Shown piece after piece: positions 50,343 through 60,993 of a stretch of 64,000 bases of DNA. This DNA is from Caryophanales bacterium (GTDB taxonomy: Bacteria; Bacillota_I; Bacilli_A; RF39; UBA660), in contig JAEEVN010000004.1 in assembly GCA_016290885.1 (NCBI GenBank), forward strand, positions 1 through 64,000, given 5' to 3'. The translations under genes were made by a program, and so were the position numbers. Every line of letters begins with the position of its first letter. Position 1 is the stretch's first letter. The notes beneath the pieces were generated by a model. The model did no database searches and had not been told where the DNA came from. It was given only the letters and a program-made list of their open reading frames with translations.

Positions 50343-52994
50343 TTATTTCTTTTTATTATAAACTATTAAACCTACAATTATAGTTACTACTACTAGAATA
50401 ACTCCAGCATACATAATTCTTTGTTTTCCAGTTTGAATGTTTATAATTAATTCTGCGAATGCGCTATCGTCTTCTTTAACAATCTTTTGGTCTATTAATA
50501 CTAATAATCCTGATGCATTACCATATTCATCTATATAGGCAGTTGCAGTATCTTTAGTAGATGCTTTTGTATATCCTGCTGGAGCAACTGTTTCTATGAT
50601 TCTATATGTAGTAGATGGTTCCATTTCGATAAATGTTGCAACTCCTTTTGTTAGAGTGAATTGAATCTTACCATTCTTTTCATCTGCTTTATATATATCA
50701 GCATTTGGATTATAAGTACCATCATTTTCTACTTCAACTAATTTTAAATCAACATATTTTTTAGTCTTTTTATCATATTTTTGAAGTTTATATTTACCTG
50801 TTGTTAATGCATTACCTGCAGTATCTCTTTTATAGAAGTTAAATGAATTTAATGAGTTAGAAATGAATATAGTATCTAATAAATAGTTACCATCAATTGA
50901 AACTCCCTTTTCATCAAGTCCTATAACTACTTTAGTATATACACCCTCACCTTGTGGTAAAACATATGGTGTTGGAGTATATATTTCTTTAAAGTAATAT
51001 GTACCTTCAGGTAAGTTATTAATAGTTATTTTACCATTAGAATTAGTAACATATACATAATTATCTACTGATGCTTGGTCATCTACATATGTATAAAGAC
51101 CTGGAGCATCAACTGTACATTTTAACTTCTCTGATTTATCTTCATTATAAAGTTCAAATTGAACACCTTCAAGTGGATTACCATAACCAGTTTTTTCTAT
51201 ATTTACTTTAGTTATATAGTTAATAATTCTTACATTTCCATCATTTGCAGGAACATAACTATTATTACTATTTTTAACTAATAAATCTCCGTTTACAACC
51301 TTTATATATGTTGTTCTAGCAGCTTCATCCTTTGGTATTCTGTAAGGAGGAAGAACAGCAGTTTCTACTATCTTATATTCTCCATCTTCTAATAATGAAA
51401 TTGAATATGAATATGTAGTAGGAAGATATAAACTAGTAAGACTTCCATTTTCATTATATTCAAATACATTTCCATTTCCTTTGTTAAATTTCATTACTTT
51501 ATCTTTTGAATTTCTTATTTCAAATGTTGCTCCATTAATTGGATTATTTGATTTATCTACCTTTAATATTCTAAAGTTTTTAGCAACATTTGTAACAGTT
51601 AATTCAATAGCACTATTATTATAAGATACTTTAACTAAACCACTTAAGCATGATGTTATATTACCTGCATTATCTTTTCTTGCTTCATCACAAGCAGTAA
51701 TTTTATGAGTTATAGCATCTATCTTAATATTAAAGTCTCTTATTCCAGAATATCCAGAAGGAGTTTTTGATTCTCTAACTCTGTATTCACCACTATAGTT
51801 TAAACTATATTTAGTTGTAGTATTAGAATCTATTGTTACAGAATAATTAGTATTAGTTATATGTGTTAAATTAAATTTAGCTCCATCAATTGATCTTCCA
51901 TCTGCATCAACTTTCTTTATAGAGAAATCTGTATTTTCAGAACTTACATTAAATGAAGCTTTATATATTCTCCATCCAGTACCATAAACCATATCTTGGT
52001 TATCATTTGGATTTTTCTTAAATCTAAAGTATTTGAATGATTCTGTTGTTTCACTAGAAGAAGGTCCAGATCCTCTCTTATAGCTACATGTTATTTTAGC
52101 ATTTTGTATTGTTTCATTAGAAATTAATGTAACAGTACCTGCTCTTTCATCAACAATAGGTGTTGATATCTTAGAATTATCAGATTCACAAGTTGTATAA
52201 TCTCCTATACCAGATACTACTACTTTATATTTCTTGTTTGCATTATCCCATTGCATTGTATAATGATCTTCATTAAATGCAGGTGCAGGTTTTACTTGGT
52301 CTTCTAATCTAGCTGCATTTATATAGCTTGTATAGTAATAATATAAAGTGTTTGGTGTAGTTGGACTACTTGCACCATTTGGTACAATTACTTGATTATA
52401 GAAACTATATTCACCATTCCAATCAGGTTCAATAGTATCAAATGATGTTCTTCCGCCTTCCATAACTTCCCAAACTAGAATTTGCATTGCTATTAATTTA
52501 GTTTGAGCATATTTATCCTCAGTTATTATTGTATCTAATGTCTTTCTTCTTTCAGGATCTGGATTATATCCCCAAAGAAGTAATTTCTTTAATAAATTTA
52601 TTCTTTTTGTTTTTTCTGCTTGAGATAGACTAGAATCAGAGAATTTAATTGAATCTAGTGTATTATATTGTGTTAAATCTCCGTCCCTTATCCAGTCTTT
52701 ACTCATATTTAAACAGTAAGATATATAACGAGTAGACCCATCTACTACTGTGTAGTAGTTCCAGTTACCATATATATGCTTACATGAGAATGAAGCATTA
52801 TTAGCGCATAAATCATGACCATCAGTTGCTTCATACCAGTTTGTAGTAATTAATGATTGGTTTTTAAAAGTATTTAAGCTATCAGAATGATATACTTGGA
52901 ACTTTGGAGCAGCACTTACACTTGTAATACCTACCAGGAAGAATAATACAACTACTAATAATATTTTTGATATTTTTTTCATCATATTACTCAC
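50343..52994 (-). CDS. surface adhesin: thioester (TQXA-like) domain plus CnaB/SpaA repeats
   Basis: Signal peptide; YISYCLN Cys and LIAMQILVWEVMEG Gln motifs; repeated CnaB starts (FRILKVDKSNNPINGATFEIR, VNIEKTGYGNPLEGVQFELY, FNFYKRDTAGNALTTGKYKL); C-terminal TM and KKK tail. Confidence 0.85.
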   Translation of the reverse strand: MSNMMKKISKILLVVVLFFLVGITSVSAAPKFQVYHSDSLNTFKNQSLITTNWYEATDGHDLCANNASFSCKHIYGNWNYYTVVDGSTRYISYCLNMSKDWIRDGDLTQYNTLDSIKFSDSSLSQAEKTKRINLLKKLLLWGYNPDPERRKTLDTIITEDKYAQTKLIAMQILVWEVMEGGRTSFDTIEPDWNGEYSFYNQVIVPNGASSPTTPNTLYYYYTSYINAARLEDQVKPAPAFNEDHYTMQWDNANKKYKVVVSGIGDYTTCESDNSKISTPIVDERAGTVTLISNETIQNAKITCSYKRGSGPSSSETTESFKYFRFKKNPNDNQDMVYGTGWRIYKASFNVSSENTDFSIKKVDADGRSIDGAKFNLTHITNTNYSVTIDSNTTTKYSLNYSGEYRVRESKTPSGYSGIRDFNIKIDAITHKITACDEARKDNAGNITSCLSGLVKVSYNNSAIELTVTNVAKNFRILKVDKSNNPINGATFEIRNSKDKVMKFNKGNGNVFEYNENGSLTSLYLPTTYSYSISLLEDGEYKIVETAVLPPYRIPKDEAARTTYIKVVNGDLLVKNSNNSYVPANDGNVRIINYITKVNIEKTGYGNPLEGVQFELYNEDKSEKLKCTVDAPGLYTYVDDQASVDNYVYVTNSNGKITINNLPEGTYYFKEIYTPTPYVLPQGEGVYTKVVIGLDEKGVSIDGNYLLDTIFISNSLNSFNFYKRDTAGNALTTGKYKLQKYDKKTKKYVDLKLVEVENDGTYNPNADIYKADEKNGKIQFTLTKGVATFIEMEPSTTYRIIETVAPAGYTKASTKDTATAYIDEYGNASGLLVLIDQKIVKEDDSAFAELIINIQTGKQRIMYAGVILVVVTIIVGLIVYNKKK

Positions 52995-55900
52995 CTCCCT
53001 CAGTATTACCAGTGCCTGTATTTAAAGCGCCAAAATCATATACTGGTAATTCTTCGCCCATTAATGTTATATCTCTTGCACTTACTATATTTCTATAAGT
53101 ACCTGCTTCTTTTAAATCTAAATCAAGTACTAATGTGAAATATTGTTTTTCATTAGGTAATAATAATTTTCCAGATAATCCATTGTAATATAATAAATTA
53201 TCATACATTGCCCAATATTGATTTTCTTTTAAACTTGGATTAAATGTCATTCCTGCTGGAGGATTATCTACAATCATTCCAATATATCCTGGGAAGTATT
53301 TTGTATTTTCCACAGTGAATGTATATTTAACTCTTACTTTAGTATCTTTTGGATTAAGTACTGATATTGATACTTGTGTAGCATTTTTATCAGAATAATC
53401 ATAAGTATCTACTTTACCATTCTTAGCAACTTGAACTTCAGTAATGTATTTATTTAATGAAATTGCCATTTCTTTCTTAATTGCAAGTCCTAAGTTAATA
53501 CCAATTTCATTTGATCTACCACTTGGGTTTTCTGATTCAAAGCTTATAATCTTAGAAATTGCTTTATTAGTATTAGGTAATTGAGATGCTTTAGAATTGT
53601 TATTTTCTGAATCAGGAATACTATCACTAGATTTGTTTATACCAGTAACTATATATTTAGTATTATCAACAGTATAACTAACATAATAGTTTCCACTTGC
53701 TAAACCACCAAAATAGTAATTTCCATTTTCTCCAGTTACTGTAGCTCCAACTAATGTATCATTTTCATTAACAAATGTAGTTGGATCTGTTATATCATAA
53801 CCTTCTGGGATATCACCAATTTTATATAATGAAACAGGTATATCTTTTAATTTAGATTCATTTTCTGTATAAATACCATTATAATCATAGTCTTCAAATA
53901 CAAATCCTGAAATTGTTCTTGCATAAATAGATGTTACTGATGATGATGAAGCATAATTTGCTTTTACATTCATTGATTCATCACAGTAATCTGGGTTTTC
54001 TGCTGGATTTTGGCAATCAGCATTATATCCATCAGGTTTTTGTGCTAGTATATGGAATTTGTTATAGAATACATTACCATCACTAGAACCAACTGTTTCT
54101 ACATTTACAGTTAATCCTTCATTAGAACCAAAGTATGTTCCATAAGTAAATGGTGTATCTTTTACTACTTTTATTGCTATAACATTTGATACTGGTGTAT
54201 TTGGGTCTTCCCATGCTTTCCAGATTGCTGATGGTTCAGCATCTACTCTCATTTCATCCGCAATTATATTTGATGGATTTCCAGTTGTAGCATAGTAGAA
54301 TTTATATGTATTTGTATCTACTGTTCCAACAAAATTTACTTTATATTTTGTTATTCCTATATTTGAACTCATATCAACAGATAAATCTCCATCATATGGT
54401 AAAACATAGTATAGAGTTGCATTTGGATAAGTATATCCTCCTGCTACTGTTGTTTCTGAGTGGTTATAAGCTAACATATTAAATGTATAGCTTCCATTCT
54501 TTTCAATATTCTTTGGTGTAGATGAAGCTTTTGTTATTACTGCTGATGAGTTATATAAAGTTATAGTATTTAATTCATTTGATCTTTCTACTAATGATGA
54601 TATTGGATAGAATATTGTTGAAATAACTCCACCTTCATCATCAGCCATATGTTTAACTGCTTTAAAATCAACTGTTGTAAATATTTCTGGTTGAACCGCA
54701 TTTGGTGTATTAATTAAATCAATATCTGCATATACTACAAAATTAGATAATATACCTTTTTGTAGATTTGATATTTCATCCTCAGTCATACCTTCAGTTT
54801 CTGCAGATAAAGCATAATGATATACTACATAGTTAGCATCAACTGCAGGTGTGCCTTTACCAAGTGCACCATATATACTAGATAAAAGTATAGTATCTGT
54901 AGTATATGGTTTTTCATTTTGGTTACCATAGTTAGATTCTATATACATATATTCAGGCATGTATATATCTACATAAATAGTATCATATCTTAAATCTGTA
55001 TCACTTCTAGAAGCATTTGCATTAATTTTTAATGCTATTGGATAATAATAGAATTGACTTTCTGGTTGAGTTAAATCTATTGATTTATGTGCGCTTATTA
55101 CTGGTTTAGTAGCTTTAATACCAGAAACTATAATTGAAGCTCCTGATGTTGCACATCTATCACTTATACATGCATTATTATTTCTTGTAACTAAATATCT
55201 ATTTGTGAAATCATATACTGATTTAACAAAGTTACTAGAATTAGTTAATAATGTTTCTCCACTATATGCTTCATTACCTAGATATCTATAATCATTACTA
55301 TTCTTACCATATGCAGTAGCACTTGTTGTAATTTGATATACATTATTAGCTAAAGTATATTCATCAACTACTGTACCATATAATTCTATAGTTCCAGAAG
55401 CTCCTGGTTCTATATACTCTGTGTTATAAGAAATATATGTTGATTTAACAACTAATGGTCCTTTTGTTGATTCGATAGGATTTCCATCAATATCATTTTC
55501 AGATACTGGTGAATATGCCCATTTAACTGTATTCTTTTCTACTATACATGGTCCACCATATAAATTCATTAATTGTTCTTTTGTTAATGAACTAACTGAT
55601 GCTGGACAATTTGATGGAGCATTAGCAGCTATTTCAAAATAGTTACTATTCCATTCACCAAATCCAAAATATACTTTTGGATGTGCTGTTCCATCATTAT
55701 CTATTTTAATTGAAGGAGTTGAAGTAATTTCTCCTGCAACAAAGTCATATCCTTTATTTGAATCTTTATCATTTATTAATTTAAATACATCATTATCTAT
55801 TTTTACATAGTTAGTTAAACTTGTTAATCCATCTCCTAAAGATGTAGATCTACTTGAATAATCAAATTTAGTTTTTAATATAAAATCTGATCCATAGTTT

Positions 55901-57189
55901 AGAACTGCTTTACCATATTCTAAAGCATCTCCCATAGTTTCAGAAGTTAAACTACTTTCATAAACATCAATATTAGAAGAATAATTTCCTAATATATAAT
56001 CATATGAATCTAATATTTGAACATTAGTTACTGTATCAGCACTATTATTTTTATTTCCAGTTAATGTAACAACTATATCTGCATAATCATGATCTCCTCT
56101 AGTTGCTAATGTAGATAAGAAATAATTTGTTGAGAAATAATAGAATTGAACTTCAGAGTTTTCTGTATATGCATTTACTAAATAATCTTTTATGTTATTA
56201 ACATTAATAGTTAAAATACCATCATTTAATGAACTAGTTATATCTCCATTATTTATTTCTGGCATTTCTCTACCATTTGTATCTATATTTATTTTATAAT
56301 CATCTGTACTAGAATAAGTTCTATAAACTCTTTCAGAATTTTCATTAAATGTTAATTTTGTATCATCTGAATTAGTTATAGTCATAGTTATAGATTTTGG
56401 AACTATTAAACCTCTAATTCCTTTATCACCATAAGTTTTTAAGCCCATTAATAACCCAACAGGTACTGTTCTATCTTTCTTAGTACCAGAATACATATTA
56501 ACAAAGTATTCTTCTCTACCAGTAATAGTTACATCACAAGCAGAAGAATCAGCTAATTCACAAGATATATCTCCTGGTAAAGTACTAACAGTTTTAATAC
56601 TTGGTGTATCTTGATCTGTTGTTTCTTTTATAAATATTAATGGTTTAATGCTATTATTAGTAGTTATATCATTTGTATTAATACTTTCTAAATAGAAATC
56701 AAATGTTGATGGATCATTTAATGCTTGAATTTGAACTTCAAAGCTTCCATAGTAATATGTATTACCATCGAATGTTAATACATTTTCAGCATCCATTCTT
56801 TCATCCATTCTTACTGTAACATTTTCACCATATTTTAGAGTCGCTTCATAAGAAGTAGGAACTAATACTTCTACTAATACTTTTCTTCCTTCAATATTAT
56901 GAGAAGTTGTTTGACCATCTTTTTCCATTAATCTATATTCAACGGAATACTTTATATTATCAAATGTTCTTACTCTCTTGTTTGAATTACTAGAGTCATT
57001 ACCTGCATCATCATTCAAATCGAATGCTCCTGCACCATCCTCTATACCAACAATTTTTTTGCTAGTAACAGTAAATTTATTATCATCCCCAGCATCTGCC
57101 AATACAAAGAAATATATTGGAACAAATACTATTGCTAGTGAAACAATAATAGTAACTAGTAATATGTGTTTTCTATAACTTTTATCCAT
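52987..57189 (-). CDS. large secreted/surface protein with SdrD-B-like domain
   Basis: N-terminal signal/TM; SGFVFEDYDYNGIYTENESKLKDIPVSLYK...GNYYFGGLASGNYYVSY; stop overlaps next gene start by 8 nt. Confidence 0.8.
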   Translation of the reverse strand: MDKSYRKHILLVTIIVSLAIVFVPIYFFVLADAGDDNKFTVTSKKIVGIEDGAGAFDLNDDAGNDSSNSNKRVRTFDNIKYSVEYRLMEKDGQTTSHNIEGRKVLVEVLVPTSYEATLKYGENVTVRMDERMDAENVLTFDGNTYYYGSFEVQIQALNDPSTFDFYLESINTNDITTNNSIKPLIFIKETTDQDTPSIKTVSTLPGDISCELADSSACDVTITGREEYFVNMYSGTKKDRTVPVGLLMGLKTYGDKGIRGLIVPKSITMTITNSDDTKLTFNENSERVYRTYSSTDDYKINIDTNGREMPEINNGDITSSLNDGILTINVNNIKDYLVNAYTENSEVQFYYFSTNYFLSTLATRGDHDYADIVVTLTGNKNNSADTVTNVQILDSYDYILGNYSSNIDVYESSLTSETMGDALEYGKAVLNYGSDFILKTKFDYSSRSTSLGDGLTSLTNYVKIDNDVFKLINDKDSNKGYDFVAGEITSTPSIKIDNDGTAHPKVYFGFGEWNSNYFEIAANAPSNCPASVSSLTKEQLMNLYGGPCIVEKNTVKWAYSPVSENDIDGNPIESTKGPLVVKSTYISYNTEYIEPGASGTIELYGTVVDEYTLANNVYQITTSATAYGKNSNDYRYLGNEAYSGETLLTNSSNFVKSVYDFTNRYLVTRNNNACISDRCATSGASIIVSGIKATKPVISAHKSIDLTQPESQFYYYPIALKINANASRSDTDLRYDTIYVDIYMPEYMYIESNYGNQNEKPYTTDTILLSSIYGALGKGTPAVDANYVVYHYALSAETEGMTEDEISNLQKGILSNFVVYADIDLINTPNAVQPEIFTTVDFKAVKHMADDEGGVISTIFYPISSLVERSNELNTITLYNSSAVITKASSTPKNIEKNGSYTFNMLAYNHSETTVAGGYTYPNATLYYVLPYDGDLSVDMSSNIGITKYKVNFVGTVDTNTYKFYYATTGNPSNIIADEMRVDAEPSAIWKAWEDPNTPVSNVIAIKVVKDTPFTYGTYFGSNEGLTVNVETVGSSDGNVFYNKFHILAQKPDGYNADCQNPAENPDYCDESMNVKANYASSSSVTSIYARTISGFVFEDYDYNGIYTENESKLKDIPVSLYKIGDIPEGYDITDPTTFVNENDTLVGATVTGENGNYYFGGLASGNYYVSYTVDNTKYIVTGINKSSDSIPDSENNNSKASQLPNTNKAISKIISFESENPSGRSNEIGINLGLAIKKEMAISLNKYITEVQVAKNGKVDTYDYSDKNATQVSISVLNPKDTKVRVKYTFTVENTKYFPGYIGMIVDNPPAGMTFNPSLKENQYWAMYDNLLYYNGLSGKLLLPNEKQYFTLVLDLDLKEAGTYRNIVSARDITLMGEELPVYDFGALNTGTGNTEGGE

Positions 57190-57323
57190 AGTAACCTCCT
57201 ATGATTATTATTCTATTCTATATATAATTAAAACATTTTTTTTGTAAAAAAGCAATAAAAATGGCGTAAATCACGCTTTATTATTTTGATAAAATATTAT
57301 ATAATATTCTAGGAGATGATAAA

Positions 57324-58121
57324 ATGTTAGCAATACAATATTTAGTATTAGGTTTAATACAAGGATTAACTGAAACAATACCTGTTTCATCAAGTGGTCA
57401 TTTAATGATTTTTAAAAGATTAATGGATGCAAACATTGATTATAATACTATAGCAATTATGACTAATTTTGGTTCTTTAGTAGCTATAATCATTTTATTT
57501 AGAAAGGATATATTTAGATTAATAAAGAATTTCTTTAAATATATTAAAACTAAAGATAGTTCTATCAAAAGTGATTTCAATTATTGCTGGATGATAGTAC
57601 TTGGATGTATACCAGCAGGATTAATGGGATTAGTTGTTAGTAAATTAGATTTATTTGAAAAAATAGAAAACAATATTAAAGTTGTTGGAATATCTTTAAT
57701 AGTTACAGCTATTCTATTATTTATTGTTAGAAACTTTAATGGTAAAAAAGATGATTCTAAACTAGGTATTAAAGAAGCTTTAGTAGTTGGATGTTTCCAA
57801 ATACTAGGATTATTCCCTGGTATAAGTAGAAGTGGATCTACTATAGTAGGTGGTATGACTGCCGGTTTAAAAAGAGATACAGCATTTAAATATTCATTTA
57901 TGTTGTATATTCCTTTATCACTTGCAGCAATGGTTTTAGAATTAACTGATATTAGTATTTCAAAAGAATTAATTTTATTCTATATAGCAGCTACTATAGT
58001 AGCTGGAATTGCTACATTCTTAGTAACTAAATGGTTTAGAAGAATCGTAGTAAAAGGAAAACTAATATACTTTTCAATATATTGTTTATTAGTAGGATTA
58101 CTTGTTTTATTATTCCTATAA
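57324..58121 (+). CDS. uppP: undecaprenyl-diphosphatase
   Basis: GLIQGLTETIPVSSSGHLMI, LFPGISRSGSTIVGGMTAGL. Confidence 0.97.
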   Translation: MLAIQYLVLGLIQGLTETIPVSSSGHLMIFKRLMDANIDYNTIAIMTNFGSLVAIIILFRKDIFRLIKNFFKYIKTKDSSIKSDFNYCWMIVLGCIPAGLMGLVVSKLDLFEKIENNIKVVGISLIVTAILLFIVRNFNGKKDDSKLGIKEALVVGCFQILGLFPGISRSGSTIVGGMTAGLKRDTAFKYSFMLYIPLSLAAMVLELTDISISKELILFYIAATIVAGIATFLVTKWFRRIVVKGKLIYFSIYCLLVGLLVLLFL

Positions 58122-58147
58122 AAAAACTACCAAATGGTAGTTTTTTT
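58120..58147. terminator. bidirectional intrinsic terminator
   Basis: AAAAAAACTACCAAATGGTAGTTTTTTT. Confidence 0.8.
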
Positions 58148-59222
58148 ATTCCTCTTCTTTCATTTCTATTTCTTTTATATCTACTTTATTAATACTATCA
58201 AATCTCTTTGATATTTTTTCTGTAGTAGTATGAATATCAAGTACATCTTTATTAACTGATTCAATAGATCTAGATAATTTATCCCATCTATCTCTATATC
58301 TTCCAAACTCGATAGATAATTTTTGTAATTCTTCTTGAATTATCTTAGCGTATTTATCTCTTTCTTGATTTTTAATTATTACTTCGATAGTAGTTAAAGT
58401 ACTCATTAATGTAGTTGGAGATGTAATCCATACTCTTTTTTTATAAGCATATTCAATTATATCATCATGATATGCATTTAATTCTGCAAATATAGCTTCT
58501 GCCGGTAAAAACATAATTGCTTGATCAGATGTAACACCTGGAATTATGTATTTAGAAGCAATTGCATCTATATGTTTTTTAACATCATTTTTAAATAATT
58601 TAGAAGCAGCTTCTCTAGATAATTTATCTTGATTCTTATCAACCATTATTCTATAGTTTTCAAGCGGGAATTTAGAGTCTATTGCAATAGTACCTAATGG
58701 TTCTGGTGCAAATAAAACTGCATCTGCTATTGATCCATTTTCAAATGTATATTGTAATTGATATACTTTATCATTCGAATCTCCAAATACCGAAGATAAT
58801 ATATGAGTTAAATTAACTTCTCCAAATATACCTCTACTCTTTTTATCTGTTAATATACCTTGTAGAGATACTATATCTGTAGATAGACTATCTATTTTCT
58901 TTTGAGCTTCATCGATTTTAGCTAATTTTTCTAATACATTATTAAATGTTTTATTAGTCTTCTCAAAGTTCTCATCTAATCTTTCATTAACCCTATCATT
59001 AATAAGATTAAGTCTATTATCCATTCTTTCACTTTGTTTATTAAAATCATCATTTAAATTTCTTGTAATATCAGTCTTAAAATCACCTAGTTCTCTAGTA
59101 ACATTATTTTCTAGATTACCTAGTCTTTCTGTTATTTTACCCTCATTAATATTTTTAAATAAAGATATTATTACTAGTACTAAAATAACTGCTAATACAC
59201 CTATAATAATATAATCTAACAT
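58146..59222 (-). CDS. rmuC: DNA recombination protein RmuC
   Basis: N-terminal TM and coiled coil; LTDKKSRGIFGEVNLTHIL; IAIDSKFPLENY. Confidence 0.92.
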   Translation of the reverse strand: MLDYIIIGVLAVILVLVIISLFKNINEGKITERLGNLENNVTRELGDFKTDITRNLNDDFNKQSERMDNRLNLINDRVNERLDENFEKTNKTFNNVLEKLAKIDEAQKKIDSLSTDIVSLQGILTDKKSRGIFGEVNLTHILSSVFGDSNDKVYQLQYTFENGSIADAVLFAPEPLGTIAIDSKFPLENYRIMVDKNQDKLSREAASKLFKNDVKKHIDAIASKYIIPGVTSDQAIMFLPAEAIFAELNAYHDDIIEYAYKKRVWITSPTTLMSTLTTIEVIIKNQERDKYAKIIQEELQKLSIEFGRYRDRWDKLSRSIESVNKDVLDIHTTTEKISKRFDSINKVDIKEIEMKEEE

Positions 59223-59230
59223 ACAACCTC

Positions 59231-59761
59231 CTATTTAATTATTTCATCAAACATTTTTACTACTAAATTTCTATATTCAAGATCATGTGGAGCAAATTCA
59301 TCAGAGAATAATAGCTCTTTAAATTCATCATAAGTAAACCATTTAACTTCTGATACTTCTGATTCTTGTAATTTAAAATCATTAGTATTTAATCTTAATA
59401 AATAAACTTGTGCTAATTCATAACCCGGTTCATATATGTATTCAAACATAAATTTATAATCAGATTCTTTTGTTTTAACACCTAATTCCTCATATGTTTC
59501 TCTTATTGCACCTTCAAGTGATGTTTCACCAGCACGAACATGTCCTGCACTAGGCATATCCCATGTATACGGATATTTCTTCTTTCCGGATTTTCTTTGA
59601 ACTAATATTTCATTATTATCGTTTATGATCCATATCCAAACAGGTTTATGATAAAAACCTGGATTTTCGCTATGACAAACAGATTTTTCTTTAGTACCTA
59701 AATATTTACCTTCTCTTGTGTATATATCAAATATTTCTTCCATTATTTCACCTTTAGTCAT
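59231..59761 (-). CDS. NUDIX hydrolase (Idi-like)
   Basis: SAGHVRAGETSLEGAIRETYEELGV. Confidence 0.9.
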   Translation of the reverse strand: MTKGEIMEEIFDIYTREGKYLGTKEKSVCHSENPGFYHKPVWIWIINDNNEILVQRKSGKKKYPYTWDMPSAGHVRAGETSLEGAIRETYEELGVKTKESDYKFMFEYIYEPGYELAQVYLLRLNTNDFKLQESEVSEVKWFTYDEFKELLFSDEFAPHDLEYRNLVVKMFDEIIK

Positions 59762-60314
59762 TATTTATAAATTTATTAACTACCATACTAACTAAGTAAG
59801 TAATAATAAGCATTATTGCTATTTTAACAAGTATAGTCCAATCTGTTAAACTCTCTTTTAAACTTGCTCCTATAAAGGACCAGAAATATATCATAGGTAA
59901 TTTACCTATTAATACTGCTATCATAAATTTTTTAAAATCATATCCTGTTAAACCTGCTGCTATATTAATAGCAAAAGCTGGAGTAAAAGGAATTGCTAAA
60001 ATAACCACTAATACTGGTAGTTTTGTCTTTCTTAATTTCTTTTTTAAATCTCTAACTTTTTGATTACCTTTATATTTTTTTTCAAAATAATTATTAAATT
60101 TACTGCATAGATAATACGCACACATACATCCTACTACTGTCCCAAAATATGAAACAATGAATCCTGCTATATTTCCATAAGTAAATATATTTACTGCAAC
60201 AAATACAGATAATGGTAATACTGGAATCATAGATTCTAGAAAAACTAATAAGAATCCTGAAATATATCCAAATTGACCAACAAAATTTGTTAAAGTATTT
60301 ATTAGTTCACCCAT
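59754..60314 (-). CDS. TVP38/DedA-like membrane protein
   Basis: FLESMIPVLPLSVFVAVNIFTYG, AIPFTPAFAINIAAGLTGYDFKKF. Confidence 0.85.
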   Translation of the reverse strand: MGELINTLTNFVGQFGYISGFLLVFLESMIPVLPLSVFVAVNIFTYGNIAGFIVSYFGTVVGCMCAYYLCSKFNNYFEKKYKGNQKVRDLKKKLRKTKLPVLVVILAIPFTPAFAINIAAGLTGYDFKKFMIAVLIGKLPMIYFWSFIGASLKESLTDWTILVKIAIMLIITYLVSMVVNKFINND

Positions 60315-60367
60315 TTCTATTCCTCCATATATATTATAGCATAAAAAAATAAGTTATTTTAAATAAC

Positions 60368-60991
60368 TTATTCATTTAACCAATCATAGTCATATACTTC
60401 TATTATTTCATCATCTACATCTTGTTTTCTTTTAACATCTTCTGGCTTTTTATAGCCTTTTTTAGTCCAATTAAACAAAATAGTATCAATGTATCTAATA
60501 TTATGAACACCCGATAAAATAGCTTCTTTTAATGCTTCTTTTATAAGATCTTCACTAATACCATTTTCTATCCAATTGTTAATAGAAGCAAATTCAGTTG
60601 GACTAAGTGTTCTACCAAATTCTTTTTCAAATACTGAATATAAATCAGTTTCTTTATCATTAGAAACATTATCCATTAGCATTGAAGACATCTTATTATA
60701 AAATAAATCTGTAGAAATATATTCTTCTATAACACCATTATTTTTTTTCATTTCAATAGAGATATAATTTTTTTCATTTAAAGAGTTAATTATTTCTAAT
60801 ACTTTAGAGGAATCTAAATTTAAATCTAATGCTATTTTATTAACATCAAAAGGGACATTATTCTTTTGATTAATAAAATATATAAGCATTATAAAATCTA
60901 GGCCTTCTAGTCCTATTTTTTCATAATTCTTAATAACATAATTAGGTATTATAAAGTTATCATTTACTTTAATTAGATCATTTATATTCAT
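60368..60991 (-). CDS. DnaD-domain replication protein
   Basis: FEKEFGRTLSPTEFASINNWIENGISEDLIKEALKEAILSGVHNIRYIDTILFNW. Confidence 0.9.
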   Translation of the reverse strand: MNINDLIKVNDNFIIPNYVIKNYEKIGLEGLDFIMLIYFINQKNNVPFDVNKIALDLNLDSSKVLEIINSLNEKNYISIEMKKNNGVIEEYISTDLFYNKMSSMLMDNVSNDKETDLYSVFEKEFGRTLSPTEFASINNWIENGISEDLIKEALKEAILSGVHNIRYIDTILFNWTKKGYKKPEDVKRKQDVDDEIIEVYDYDWLNE

Positions 60992-60993
60992 AA

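Noticed and set aside
50259-50375. 36-aa plus ORF MKQQLFLLIQLFRCFILYNKKRYSMNIFLFLFIINY
   Set aside because: No SD and overlaps a terminator and the adhesin 3' end antisense.
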